Shown here: one piece after another, positions 21,230-30,250 of the stretch
Layout of the letters: the number at the start of each line of letters is the position of its first letter
How positions within the stretch are numbered: the stretch's first letter is position 1
NCBI GenBank assembly: GCA_944472155.2
Contig: OX235271.1
Coordinates: 66,322,416 to 66,386,415 of the forward strand
Length of the DNA: 64,000 bases
From: Trichobilharzia szidati
Lineage: Eukaryota > Platyhelminthes > Trematoda > Strigeidida > Schistosomatidae
Direction: 5' to 3'
Notes under the pieces: generated by a model
Told to the model about the DNA's origin: nothing
Database searches by the model: none
What the model saw: the letters and a program-made list of their open reading frames with translations, nothing else
Program-made: the position numbers and the translations under genes

Positions 21230-21837
21230 ATTCATTATAAATTATTTAAATTATCCCCAGCGTGTTTAAGAAAATCAAAACAAGATTTTTCTGAACGTTT
21301 CGCTGTGTAAGCCACAGCTTATTCAGCAGATTTATTCGGATTTTTATTAATCATCAAAATATATAGTAAAAAATGTTTTTACATAAATTGAAGTCAGTTT
21401 ATTTGAAGGTCATTTGTCCATGGACTTTTTTTATTACCAATAGAAATATGTAAGCAGTCATCATATATTTGTAATGACTAATGTCAAATTGTTATTGTAT
21501 ATATTTTTCTATAGTTGATTTGTAAGGATTAGTTCTGTATGAGTGTGTGTGTGTGTATGTATGTTATTTGTCATGTGGGAAGACGTCAATTCACATGGGA
21601 TAAACATGATAATACATTTTTTAAAGGTCATGGAGGCTCATAGAGTTTTTCTTTTATCTGTCTTGCTTCATAGGAATTTGCCATATAGGTGACAAACCTA
21701 TCCCTTCTCTTTTACTTACTGTATTCGATGTGGTTGAAATGTGCTAGGCTTCAGAGGTCAACCTTTCTTTATGTGAATGAAATCCTCTTCCAAGAATTAT
21801 CACATTGTCGAAATCAATCTTATGTCCGCTGTCTATA
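21230..21837 (-). repeat. Left inverted arm of host PLE
   Basis: Matches the element's own 3' coding end and untranslated region in reverse, including the CTTCAGAGGTCAACCTTTC block that mirrors 23220-23240 and the (GT)n run at 21541-21566 that mirrors (CA)n at 23419-23441. Visible differences are few. The inner end at about 21835 abuts the reverse transcriptase frame. An open frame on its plus strand (21689-21904) is a shadow. Confidence 0.9.
21292..21328 (-). ncRNA. Hammerhead-like PLE terminal stem-loop (left arm)
   Basis: Minus strand: CTGAATA, extra A, stem GCTGTG with perfect partner CACAGC around GCTTA, then GAAACGT. Relative to CUGANGA, G8 is T. Confidence 0.5.
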
Positions 21838-21844
21838 CAATAGT

Positions 21845-22378
21845 CATTTCAACACAATATTCCTTCGAAAATTAAAAATAGTGAGAAGTTTAAAAGGAAA
21901 GTAATGGACATAATTATTGAAGAAAACGAAATTATGGCAAGTTTACATGCGGTTTCTCTATTTACTAGTATTCCTATATGTGGTTCACTTGATATTATGA
22001 AATGTGAACTTGAAAACAATAAGGAAGTATTAACTAAATCTTTATTATCAATAGATGAAGTTATAAAATGCTTAAAACTTTGTTTGGAATCTACATGTTT
22101 TATATTTAAAGACAAACTACACTGTCAAACGATTGGAGTTGCAATGGATTCACCAGCATCTCCAATTGAAGCAAACCTGTATATGAAAGCCCTAGAAAAG
22201 AAAGCACTGACAAGTTTTAGTTGTCATCCTAGAATATGGTACAGATATGAAGATGACACATTTATTATCATAAAGAAAGCTGAAAAAGAAAACTTTCTAA
22301 CATAGATTAACTTAATCTCAGAATATATAGGGTTTGCTAATGAAGTGGAATAGGCGGAGGGAACTCTAAACTTTCTTG
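21845..22378 (+). pseudogene. PLE reverse transcriptase, first half
   Basis: An open frame from about 21847 reads PSKIKNSEKFKRKVMDIII, then SLHAVSLFTSIPI (RT motif A; the usual catalytic D of S-x-D-V is H-A here), CLKLCLESTCFIFKDKLHCQ, GVAMDSPASPIEANLYMKAL (motif B, usually G-V-A-M-G-S-P-L-S-P) and RYEDDTFIII (the YVDD box with V changed to E). In-frame stops follow at 22303 and 22351, then TLNFLDC at the SINE junction. Altered motif A and the stops mean it is inactive. A related copy lies at 26.5 kb. Confidence 0.9.
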
Positions 22379-22383
22379 ATTGT

Positions 22384-22540
22384 TGCATGGAGGATTTCAT
22401 CATGAGCTGACATCAGTTAGAGAACCACTGGTCCTAGTTTAGGACTCTTCATCAGTACGTGCCCACCTGAACTCGAACCCAGGACCTTCTGGTTACAAGG
22501 CGTGCTCGTAGACCATTGAGCCGCTGGGACCCGATTGTAA
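22384..22540 (-). mobile_element. Hammerhead SINE inserted in PLE coding sequence
   Basis: A minus-strand copy with a clear promoter: A box CAGCGGCTCAATGGTC and B box GGGTTCGAGTTC in sense direction. The ribozyme 5' half is present (ATGAAGA core, GTCC/GGAC stem II) but the GAAAC box and cleavage site are deleted, so the sequence jumps from GGAC to CAGTGGTTCTC. GATTGT occurs on both sides (22374-22379 and about 22534-22539), a likely short target repeat. The host protein reads LNFLDC before and VKRQTDKN after, which fits the uninterrupted LNFLDCLVKRQTDEN at 29.2 kb. Confidence 0.85.
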
Positions 22541-23330
22541 AAAGACAAACTGACAAGAATTAAAGTTTACCATATACAGAAAGCCGACACATTCCAACAA
22601 GTATTTGAATTTCCAATCAGATCATCCAATAAGAATGAAAGTTTCAGTAGCTTTAAATCTTGTTAACAGAGGTAGAAACATTATAACAGATAAGGACGAT
22701 ATGGACAACGAGATATCCAATACAAAACAGATTTTGATTGGAAATGGCTATCCGAAAAAGCTACTGGATAATATTATCAATAAAAAGGAGCATAAGGGAA
22801 AACAAAAAATTGAAAAATCTTTGCTATCGATGATGGCAATTCCATATCGAAAGGACATAGCTGAACAACTTCAAAGACTATATGCTTCATATAATATTAA
22901 AGTCTATGTCAAGCCCTCTAATTCTCTGAAGAAAGTGTTGGTGCATGTCAAGGATACGGTACCCAAAATGTCACAAAGTAACTGTGTCTATAGGATAGAG
23001 TATTCAGAGAGTGAAGCATGCTATATAGGGGGGAGCAGTAGACAGGTGAAGGTCAGAGTGAATGAACATAGACTATGCACGAAACGTCCCCCCAGAAATG
23101 AAGTAGAATTAAGTCTAGAAATAAGATCGGCTATAGCAATGCATGCGATAGACAGAGGACATAAGATTGATTTCGACAATGTGATAATTCTTGGAAGAGG
23201 ATTTCATTCACATAAAGAAAGGTTGACCTCTGAAGCCTAGCACATTTCAACCACATCGAATACAGTAAGTAAAAGAGAAGGGATAGGTTTGTCACCTATA
23301 TGGCAAATTCCTATGAAGCAAGACAGATAA
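22541..23330 (+). pseudogene. PLE reverse transcriptase end and GIY-YIG endonuclease
   Basis: After VKRQTDKN and a frameshift, the frame reads FTIYRKPTHSNKYLNFQSDH, the thumb region NGYPKKLLDNIINKKEHK and MMAIPYRKDIAEQLQRLYA, then the endonuclease SNCVYRIEYSESEACYIGGS (Y-R-I plus Y-I-G) with VKVRVNEHRLC and EIRSAIAMHAIDRGHKIDFD. The long open part is 22605-23240, ending TSEA. Homology continues past the stop (PIWQIPMKQ). The GIY-YIG block is complete, making this the best preserved endonuclease of its lineage in the window. Confidence 0.9.
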
Positions 23331-23746
23331 AAGAAAAACTCTATGAGCCTCCATGACCTTTAAAAAATGTATTATCATGTTTATCCCATGTGAATTGACG
23401 TCTTCCCACATGACAAATAACATACATACACACACACACACTCATACAGAACTAATCCTTACAAATCAACTATAGAAAAATATATACAATAACAATTTGA
23501 CATTAGTCATTACAAATATATGATGACTGCTTACATATTTCTATTGGTAATAAAAAAAGTCCATGGACAAATGACCTTCAAATAAACTGACTTCAATTTA
23601 TGTAAAAACATTTTTTACTATATATTTTGATGATTAATAAAAATCCGAATATAAGAATAAAACTTGGGCACTGTGGTAGAGTGTAATTCCATTATGGGTA
23701 AATTTTATTTTGATAGAGTCTCACTGTGTTATACAGTAATATTTAC

Positions 23747-23790
23747 TGATGACGTTTCGAGCACAATTTATTGCTCATAATCATATCAAG
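23747..23790 (-). ncRNA. Hammerhead-like PLE terminal stem-loop (palindromic element, left)
   Basis: Minus strand: ATGATTA, extra T, stem GAGCA with TGCTC around ATAAATTG, then GAAACGTC. The right-arm copy is at 24501-24546 on the plus strand. A diverged copy is at 3592-3632 (minus). Confidence 0.5.
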
Positions 23791-23816
23791 TTAATCACAC
23801 GACTTCCTAAATTCAT

Positions 23817-24125
23817 TTATATAGTTCCATTGTTTTTCACTTGATTTTCACTTGATTTGATTGGTAGTATTATTTTCCATATTTCAGGTATGAGTGATGA
23901 TTCATTCCTATTGCATGTGTTGGGTGTAGATTCGATGAACAAAGATTCAGTAATCAACCTCTCTTTCCACCTACCTAGATTACTTTTTAGAATTTTAACC
24001 CTCTCCCACCCTATTGTGTGGTTGTGTGTTAATGCATGCGTTGCAATTGCCGAGCTTTTTTCTAAATTACTTATCTTCTCTGGGTCAACCATTCTAACCT
24101 TAGCTAAATTCTTATGTTCTGACAA
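23817..24125 (-). pseudogene. PLE C-terminal fragment, left arm copy
   Basis: A 102-codon frame containing SEHKNLAKVRMVDPEKISNL, KSSAIATHALTHNHTIGWER, VKILKSNLGRWKERLITESL and FIESTPNTCNRNESSLIPEI. This corresponds to the block after the GIY-YIG core (compare RSAIAMHAIDRGHKIDFDNV at 23.1 kb). The catalytic tyrosines and glycine are outside the fragment. The plus-strand frame over the same bases is a shadow. Confidence 0.9.
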
Positions 24126-24166
24126 TCTGTTCTGACAATCAAACTAGTAGGTCAGGGGTAGTCAGA

Positions 24167-24475
24167 TTGTCAGAACATAAGAATTTAGCTAAGGTAAGAA
24201 TGGTTGACCCAGAGAAGATAAGTAATTTAGAAAAAAGCTCGGCAATTGCAACGCATGCATTAACACACAACCACACAATAGGGTGGGAGAGGGTTAAAAT
24301 TCTAAAAAGTAATCTAGGTAGGTGGAAAGAGAGGTTGATTACTGAATCTTTGTTCATCGAATCTACACCCAACACATGCAATAGGAATGAATCATCACTC
24401 ATACCTGAAATATGGAAAATAATACTACCAATCAAATCAAGTGAAAATCAAGTGAAAAACAATGGAACTATATAA
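24167..24475 (+). pseudogene. PLE C-terminal fragment, right arm copy
   Basis: Encodes exactly the same residues as the left arm copy. Coordinates mirror perfectly about the spacer (the sum of mirrored positions is 48292), so no insertion or deletion separates the two. A relative, more diverged, ends at 39.98 kb (VKIRNRNELITEPMSTEST-like). A C-terminal fragment without catalytic residues. Confidence 0.9.
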
Positions 24476-24500
24476 ATGAATTTAGGAAGTCGTGTGATTA

Positions 24501-24546
24501 ACTTGATATGATTATGAGCAATAAATTGTGCTCGAAACGTCATCAG
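24501..24546 (+). ncRNA. Hammerhead-like PLE terminal stem-loop (palindromic element, right)
   Basis: Mirror copy of 23747-23790: stem GAGCA/TGCTC directly before GAAACGTCATCAG. Confidence 0.5.
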
Positions 24547-24620
24547 TAAATATTACTGTATAACACTGTGAGACTCTATCAAAATAAAATTTACCCATAA
24601 TGGAAAAAATCCGAATAAAT

Positions 24621-24656
24621 CTGCTGAATAAGCTGTGTCTTACTCAGCGAAACGTT
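24621..24656 (+). ncRNA. Hammerhead-like PLE terminal stem-loop (right arm)
   Basis: Same motif as the left arm with one stem mismatch (CTCAGC) and loop TCTTA. CTGAATA and GAAACGT are kept. Confidence 0.5.
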
Positions 24657-24715
24657 CTGAAAAATCTTGTTATGATTTTCTTAAACACTGGAAATAATTG
24701 AAATAATTGATAATC

Positions 24716-25084
24716 AATACAAATACACTGTTTGGAAAAATGAATTGAGGAATACAAACTATTGTAGAACCATTGTTTAAGTGCAAATTGAAATTCTGTG
24801 TTAGTGATCCCATAATCATAAAACATCACAGCAAGGAAACTGCTCCTTTTATCTGCATTCAAAAATGCAGTTTATACACCATCATAGGTTTACGATTATT
24901 AATATATTTCCAGTTATATGAGTGATTACTCTCCGAAGCTGCATATGTCTTTCTCAATCGAAACGAATCTTAAAAAGGCATCTGAAGTCATTTACCTTAG
25001 TTCAAATTGTGCGGTAACTAGTCAGGTAAAAAGCCTCCTCATGTGTGTCTGTAGACAAGCAGAAGTTGGGTACAAACACTCAGA
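24716..25084. other. Spacer between two PLE complexes
   Basis: No recognised signature; AT-rich. Confidence 0.4.
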
Positions 25085-25745
25085 CCATAAATACTGTGAA
25101 TATTCGGAATTAAGCTGACCGCCGAGTCATACTGAACTATTACTAAAATTCACTTAAAATAATCCCACGGTGTTTGGAAAATCTAAAAAACATGATTTTT
25201 CGTTGCTTAAGCCGCAGTTTTTTTAGAAGAATTACTCGTATTTCATTAATCATCCAAATATGTGGTCAAAAATGTACATAAATTCAAGTGAACCTGTTAG
25301 AAGGTCACCTGTCAATAGGCATTTGCACCAATAGAAAAAAGTAAATAGTTATCGCATATTTGTAATGAATGATTTCAAACTGTTATATGCGTATATTTGT
25401 CTGTTAATATATGTATGCCATTTGTTGTATGGGAAATACATAAATTTACATATGAAAACCATAGGAGTTTTTTCAGAGGTCAGAAATATTGGAATGAATA
25501 TCTTTTTACATATGGTTTGCATCATTGGAACTTGCCGTGTAGGTGATAACTCTATCCCTTTACACCTATTTATTGCATCCAGTGTGATTAAAATATAAAA
25601 AGCTTCAGAGGTCAGCCTCTCTTTCTGTTCGTAAACACCTTTCTCAGTATTTCGATATCATAGAAATCGATTTTTTGTCCGCTTTCTATAGCATACATTG
25701 CTGTAGCTGGTCTTTTATCAGGACTGACAAATTTTTTAGGTAACC
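25085..25745 (-). repeat. Left inverted arm of second PLE complex
   Basis: Parallels 21190-21837 block by block: GCCGAGTCATACTG, GGTGTTTGGAAAATC, a worn stem-loop motif at 25196-25228, AAGGTCACCTGTC, CACCAATAGAAAAAAG, and the coding end CTTCAGAGGTCAGCCTCTCT. Much more diverged from the 21-kb arm than that arm is from its own mirror image. Confidence 0.8.
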
Positions 25746-26519
25746 TCACCTAGTTAATCAGCTTGCTAGTTTTCTTGCCGATCCCAAGCCCAGGTAAGGA
25801 GGGAGGGTTGGGTGTGGGGCTGGCAAGCCCACACCACCAAATCAGATAAAATTATTGAAATGATGTCAATAAGTCAACACAGTGTGCTGTATGTAGTGAC
25901 CATTGAATCTTTCTGAATCATACTTTATTTGTCTTTCTTTATATACTTTGTTATTTGTGGGAGTCGGTTACTTCGTATGCCTAAGATTTATTTAACAACT
26001 TATTTTTCTACTGTGTTCCAGACCTGAAATCTTCAAAATATACCATAGTCTTTCCATCCTTTATTTAGTATAATTGATTTAAGACCCATGTGTTAGGAGT
26101 GTAATAATATTTACATGTATTCTTGACCTTTGGAACTGAGAATTAGTCTGTTATAATCTGAGATGAAATCGTTAACAGAACTGCCTGCGTAGACTAAAAT
26201 GTAGTCGACGTGTTGTGTGTATTCAGTGAATTCGTGGTGGAAACGATTATGGCAGGAAGATGGAATAAAGATAATAAAGATTTTAAGTATTCATATGTCA
26301 TACACATTCATTCTAGCTGCAAGTGGACATAAAGTAAAACTTATTCTGAAAATAAATAATATTGTGGAGTATTCTTTCTGAAGTGATATAAAATGTTTGC
26401 CAGTATGTACGCATGCAATGAAGCTAGAGAATTGAAACCGGAAATGGGAAACACGGTTAGATTCTCAATATCTCATATGATATATTTGGCAGCCAGATTT
26501 CAAGGAAGATGGAAAATCC

Positions 26520-26940
26520 ACAGAATTGAGTTATATCAAAAAAACATATATCCAGAATACTGAATTCGATTCAATGTAATGTTCCTTCATACATTAAAAA
26601 TACTGAGGAATTTAAAAGAAAGGGGATGGAAATTACAACTGAGGGAGATGAAATTATGAGGAGTTTTGATGTCATTTCTTTATTTACTGGTATTCCGAAG
26701 TGTGATTCGCTTGATATTATGAAATATTAATTTGAAGACGACGAAGAAATACTAACTAAATAAATATTTATTATCCATGGAAACATTATTAAACGTATAA
26801 AACTTCGTTTAGACAGACTATACTGCCACGCAAATAGAGTTGCTGTGAGACCAACGGCATTTCCAGTTGTAGGAAATCTCCATCTAAAATTCTAGAAAGA
26901 GAAGCGTTGACTTGTTTTATTCGGCATCCTAGAACAATAC
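26520..26940 (+). pseudogene. PLE reverse transcriptase fragment
   Basis: Broken frames give CNVPSYIKNTEEFKRKGMEI, GDEIMRSFDVISLFTGIPKC (motif A with the catalytic D of FDVISLF retained, unlike the 21.9 kb copy) and DSLDIMKY, followed by stops and a degraded motif B region (RVAVRPTAFPVVGNLHLKF). The frame ends at the junction near 26940. The remaining part resumes at about 29130 after the nested insertion. Confidence 0.8.
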
Positions 26941-27649
26941 ATTTTTACGAGTTGATCACGAACTGATATCAGTTAGAGAACCATGGTGAAAACATAACAA
27001 ACCCTTACAAACCAAACTATAGAAAACAATACATTTATCATGAATTAAAAGTCAATATGAATGGAGAATATTCTTTTCAATAATTTCTTCTCAGGTTCGT
27101 GCAATTATAAAATATAAAACATAATATTGATTGTCGTTACAATAATGTTAGAACAAGACATATGAGCTAACAATATTGTTTTCAATTAGATCTTCTTCAG
27201 GCTTTACTCTAATTTACATAGACTTATATATAAAATTTTGACCAATGACGGTGATTTTGGGAATCTAATAATAATAATAATTTTCCATAGTTTGGTTTGT
27301 AAGGATTAGTTCGTGATTAGTCCGTGATCAACTCGTAATAATAATTATAATGTGGTATAGGTTTTGAACGAAATTAATAACGATGATTATAGTGATAACA
27401 AAATATTGATAATAAAGTTTATGGAGGTGATAAGAATGACAAAGATAGTATATGTATATAAATGTACACGTAGACAATTCAATAAATAAATAAATAAATT
27501 AGGTCAAATCTTAAGAGGTGAAGTGGAATAATAATCAGAGTTTAAATAAATATTATAAATTTTCTATAGTTTGGTTTGTAAGGATTAGTTATGTTTTACG
27601 AGTTGATCACGGACTGATATCAGTTAGAGAATAAAAGTACGAAGGAGAT

Positions 27650-27925
27650 AGAAAATAAGAAAGGGTGGGACGGTTTTGAATAGAATTCACCTAGGCCAAG
27701 GGAGAGACAAAGGTAGAACAAATTTCTTTTGTATGCAAAGACTAGGATTGTTCTCTCGAATTCCCATAGCTTCGGCTAGATGTAAAAGACGGGTTCTGAT
27801 TTCGTTCGAAAGACTCGATGGAATACGATAGATAACTTTGAAAGCACTATTTTTGTCCACTTGGTGACCGCTACCAATCAAATCAGCCAAAATAGAACTT
27901 CGTATGGCCAGTTATGCGGCGGATA
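27650..27925 (-). pseudogene. PLE C-terminal fragment (second copy)
   Basis: The minus-strand frame reads LAIRSSILADLIGSGHQVDK, NSAFKVIYRIPSSLSNEIRT, RLLHLAEAMGIRENNPSLCI and QKKFVLPLSLPW. This is the block after the GIY-YIG core, in the same lineage group as 19.4-20.3 kb. The active-site part is gone, and upstream is a short frame-broken stretch. Confidence 0.85.
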
Positions 27926-28381
27926 CATTTTTAATGTAGAATAAAAGATTAGTTATGGGGTATCAAAATAAATAGTCGTATTTGTGTGATAAAGGTGCTA
28001 GGCTGAAATCGATTACAAAATATTATGAAATGGGAGACAATGGTGGTGATTAGTCATAATAGATTCGTAGAATATGGGATAGGAAAAGGTGACAAGCCAC
28101 CTCAAAGTCATAAAACGTGTCAGGTGAGAAGTTAATACAAAGTAGTATGTATTAATTAGGAGACAGTAAGATATGTGAAAGGAAACAGGTGGAAACATAT
28201 GTTGAGAAAAACATAATGTTAATTAGTCCAGTTAGTATAAGTGGAAAATTCGATAACATTAAGAGAATGTTTGAATAAAGGGTATAACTTATAACGAATA
28301 ATAATAATTGTAATAATAAGCAAAGCAAAAAGAACCAAAGGGAGTTAAGGGAAGAAGCACTGTTGGTGAGAAGAAGAATCA

Positions 28382-29013
28382 TCAGTCCAATTTCGACCAA
28401 AGTAGGAACAGCGTCTGGACGTGTTCTTTTTGAATACGAATTTCCGGCTCAGTCGATCTTTTTGCAACAGCTTCAGATATGTACAGGAGACGCAAGCGAA
28501 CTGTATGTGATAACGACCTCGGAATTCGGTATGTAAACCTGAAGGCTGTGTTGGCGTCGATGCGATGTTTAGTATCGACCAAGTTTGACAGAATCCAGCC
28601 TTTTATGAAATTAATTTCTCCCTTGCTGAACCAAGCTGGCAAATGTTCTCGAACCCATAGACGAACCTAACTAATCGTAATCTTAATATAGCCCGAACCA
28701 CAGGAACAGTGGAAATGGTATATGCATAAAGAAAAGACAAGTTTGGATAAGACATTTTTCAGCTGATGGATGAACATTGGACGGCTACTGAAGGATGTGC
28801 AGCGTAGAAAGTTTTCTTTATCGCCCTGGTTAAACCTTGCGATAGAATCTCTGCAGGAGTATCTCTCCTGAATTGTAGACGTAAAAATAAAAGATTTTTC
28901 TCCGCCGCTGCCAGTTCATGTTTACGACTATTGTAACCTATATCGGCTTTAATGAACTTCTCTGAATGTCCGTTCTCACTTAGAATGTCCCTGATGACCT
29001 GTAACGACAACAA
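28382..29013 (-). pseudogene. PLE thumb and GIY-YIG endonuclease
   Basis: From 29013 the minus strand reads VIRDILSENGHSEKFIKADI, then RDTPAEILSQGLTRAIKKTF and AAHPSVAVQCSS. After a frame break comes the endonuclease CIYHFHCSCGSGYIKITIS (Y-H-F plus G-Y-I-K; the usual YIG glycine is K here), a stop, VREHLPAWFSKGE, LVDTKHRIDANTAFRFTYRI and IQKEHVQTLFLLWSKLD. The loss of the second glycine, plus the stop, suggests a dead enzyme. Confidence 0.85.
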
Positions 29014-29129
29014 TTATTATATTTTGTAATTGTAAGAACCTGAAAAGAAATTGTTGAGAAGAATATTCTTCGTTCATATTGACTTTTAATTCATGAAGTG
29101 AGAATGTTTCACACTGTCAAGTATATTTG

Positions 29130-29730
29130 TCAGTATTAAGGAAATCGGAAAAGAAAACTAGCTGAGATAGAGACTATATGAAGTCTACAAGTTCAGTCAG
29201 ACTGGATCAGGGAACACTGAACTTTCTGGATTGTCTTGTCAAAAGACAAACTGATGAAAACCTAAGTTTCACAAGATATAGGAAACTGACACAAATGTTT
29301 GAATTTCCTGCCTGACCATCTAATAAGCGCAAAAGTCCCAGTTTCTTTCAGTCTCATAGGTACAGCTGAAAACGTACAACCATCATATAGAGAATGCGAT
29401 CTTCAATTTTGATAGCTTTTGAAACAAAATTTTCACTAGAAAGGGCGAGAAGTAAAATAAGAATATTCTAAAACCTTGGGTGTGGACGATAGTAATTCCA
29501 TATCGAAATGACACAACTTTGAAGGGTATTCGCCATATACAGTGTTCAAGTCTACTTCAATCCTCTAATTCTTCAGAAAACGTTTCAGTTAGTGTTAAAA
29601 TATACTTCCTAAAATAAAACAAAATTGTGTTCAGTGGAGAGAATGTTCAGAAGGTGAAGCTTGCTACATCGGGGAAAGCAGTAGACAGGTGATCATCAGA
29701 GTGAATGAACACGGACAATGCTTAAAAAGT
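29130..29730 (+). pseudogene. PLE reverse transcriptase end and GIY-YIG endonuclease start
   Basis: Continues the element interrupted at 26940: TLNFLDCLVKRQTDENLSF, YRKLTQMFEFPA (frameshifted), a degraded thumb region, then CVQWRECSEGEACYIGESSR and QVIIRVNEHGQC, the GIY-YIG core (A-C-Y-I-G-E-S-S-R). It is orthologous in block order to 22.54-23.07 kb. The sequence ends abruptly at about 29725, where SR2-like sequence begins. Confidence 0.8.
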
Positions 29731-29754
29731 TCACTTAAAAATTATATTTATTTC

Positions 29755-30250
29755 ATTATTCCCTTGCTTTCCAAGTGGAACATAGGGCTTCAACAACACA
29801 TCTCCACTTTGTTCTATTTTCTGCCATCGTCTTCAGCTGCGTCCACGATTCACCATAATCTCTGATCTACTCCAACTTGTCATACGATCTCCTCCATGTC
29901 ACCCTCGAGCTGACGACACACACGTCGCTTCTCATTGGGATTCCATTCGAGCTATGGCCTGCATCACTCGCGATGTCAATCGACGACCTCCTCAGTGTAT
30001 CCCTGATCCACCTCCACTTACTCCTACTTAAGTGTCGGGCGATCGGCTCTCACCTGTTGGTTTGTTCCCATAGTTTCTTGTTGCTTATTCTTTCTGAACG
30101 GCCGTTTGATCTTCAGTATGGATCGAACCCTGTTTCTCTAGGTTTTCTACTGTGCAGGTGAGGTTTGCTATAGTATGGGAAGCGAATCGAATGCCAACCA
30201 CTTACTGGTTGTGAGTATTCTACCCATTATGGATGGATTTCACAAGCAAT
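29755..30250 (-). pseudogene. SR2-like LINE 3'-end fragment
   Basis: A minus-strand tail beginning, as seen on the plus strand, with the family 3' terminus: TTCCCTTGCTTTCCAAGTGG, AACATAGGGCTTCAACA, CATCTCCACTTTGTTCT. The protein-coding sense (minus) carries the WxRR...A-L-C-S-type end. It extends to a region matching TCCCATAGTTTCTTG and GATCTTCAGTATGGATCGAA. Several indels. It truncates the PLE complex on its left, so it inserted after that element. Confidence 0.8.

Larger units (their letters stand above)
23639..24617. mobile_element. Palindromic PLE insertion, 441-bp arms, 13-bp target repeat
   Basis: The target repeat AAAAATCCGAATA is at 23639-23651 and 24605-24617. The insert (23652-24604) consists of a 37-nt left extension (23652-23688), a left arm (23689-24129), a 33-nt spacer (24130-24162) and a right arm (24163-24603). 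Each arm is 441 nt with no indel between them, and both encode the same 102-residue open frame. The arms hold the PLE C-terminus, 3' untranslated region and terminal stem-loop. The flanks are the right arm of the host PLE. Confidence 0.95.
21190..24715 (+). mobile_element. Nested PLE with inverted arms (host element)
   Basis: The left arm (about 21230-21837) is the reverse complement of the 3' end of the same element (23150-23647 continuing at 24604-24715). Between the arms is the plus-strand coding sequence, broken by a hammerhead SINE at 22384-22540. The right arm is split at 23652-24604 by a second, palindromic PLE with its own 13-bp target repeat. The stem-loop motif sits in both arms (21292-21328 minus, 24621-24656 plus). 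The arms are nearly identical, so the structure is young. Order of events: host PLE first, then SINE and palindrome in either order. Confidence 0.9.
26941..29105 (-). mobile_element. Nested minus-strand PLE inside the second complex
   Basis: Outer inverted arms are recognisable at 27037-27135 and 28997-29105 (TCAATATGAATGGAGAATAT against its complement, and GTAACGAC against GTCGTTAC). Between them the minus strand carries a PLE C-terminal region (29013-28382), untranslated sequence, and a second, different C-terminal copy (27925-27650). Fragments of hammerhead-SINE tails lie at 26944-27030, 27285-27345 and 27560-27632. A CTGAAGA...GAAAAC motif lies on the minus strand at about 27174-27202. 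Confidence 0.75.
25085..29735 (+). mobile_element. Second nested PLE complex
   Basis: Same plan as the 21.2-24.7 kb complex but older. The left arm (25085-25745) is a minus-strand PLE 3' end. The reverse transcriptase start follows on the plus strand (26520-26940), then foreign material (26941-29105) containing a different minus-strand PLE, and then the rest of the reverse transcriptase and GIY-YIG endonuclease (29130-29730). The right end is cut by the minus-strand SR2-like tail at 29755, so a right arm is missing. 25746-26519 shows only an RTE-like GC-richer block at 25770-25850 and is otherwise unassigned. Confidence 0.8.

Noticed and set aside
23857..24435. Open frames antisense to the palindrome arms
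   Set aside because: They are shadows of the PLE C-terminal frames on the opposite strand and identical only because the arms are identical.
29877..30161. 94-codon hydrophobic plus-strand frame as a membrane protein
   Set aside because: It is the antisense of the minus-strand SR2-like tail at 29755-30250.
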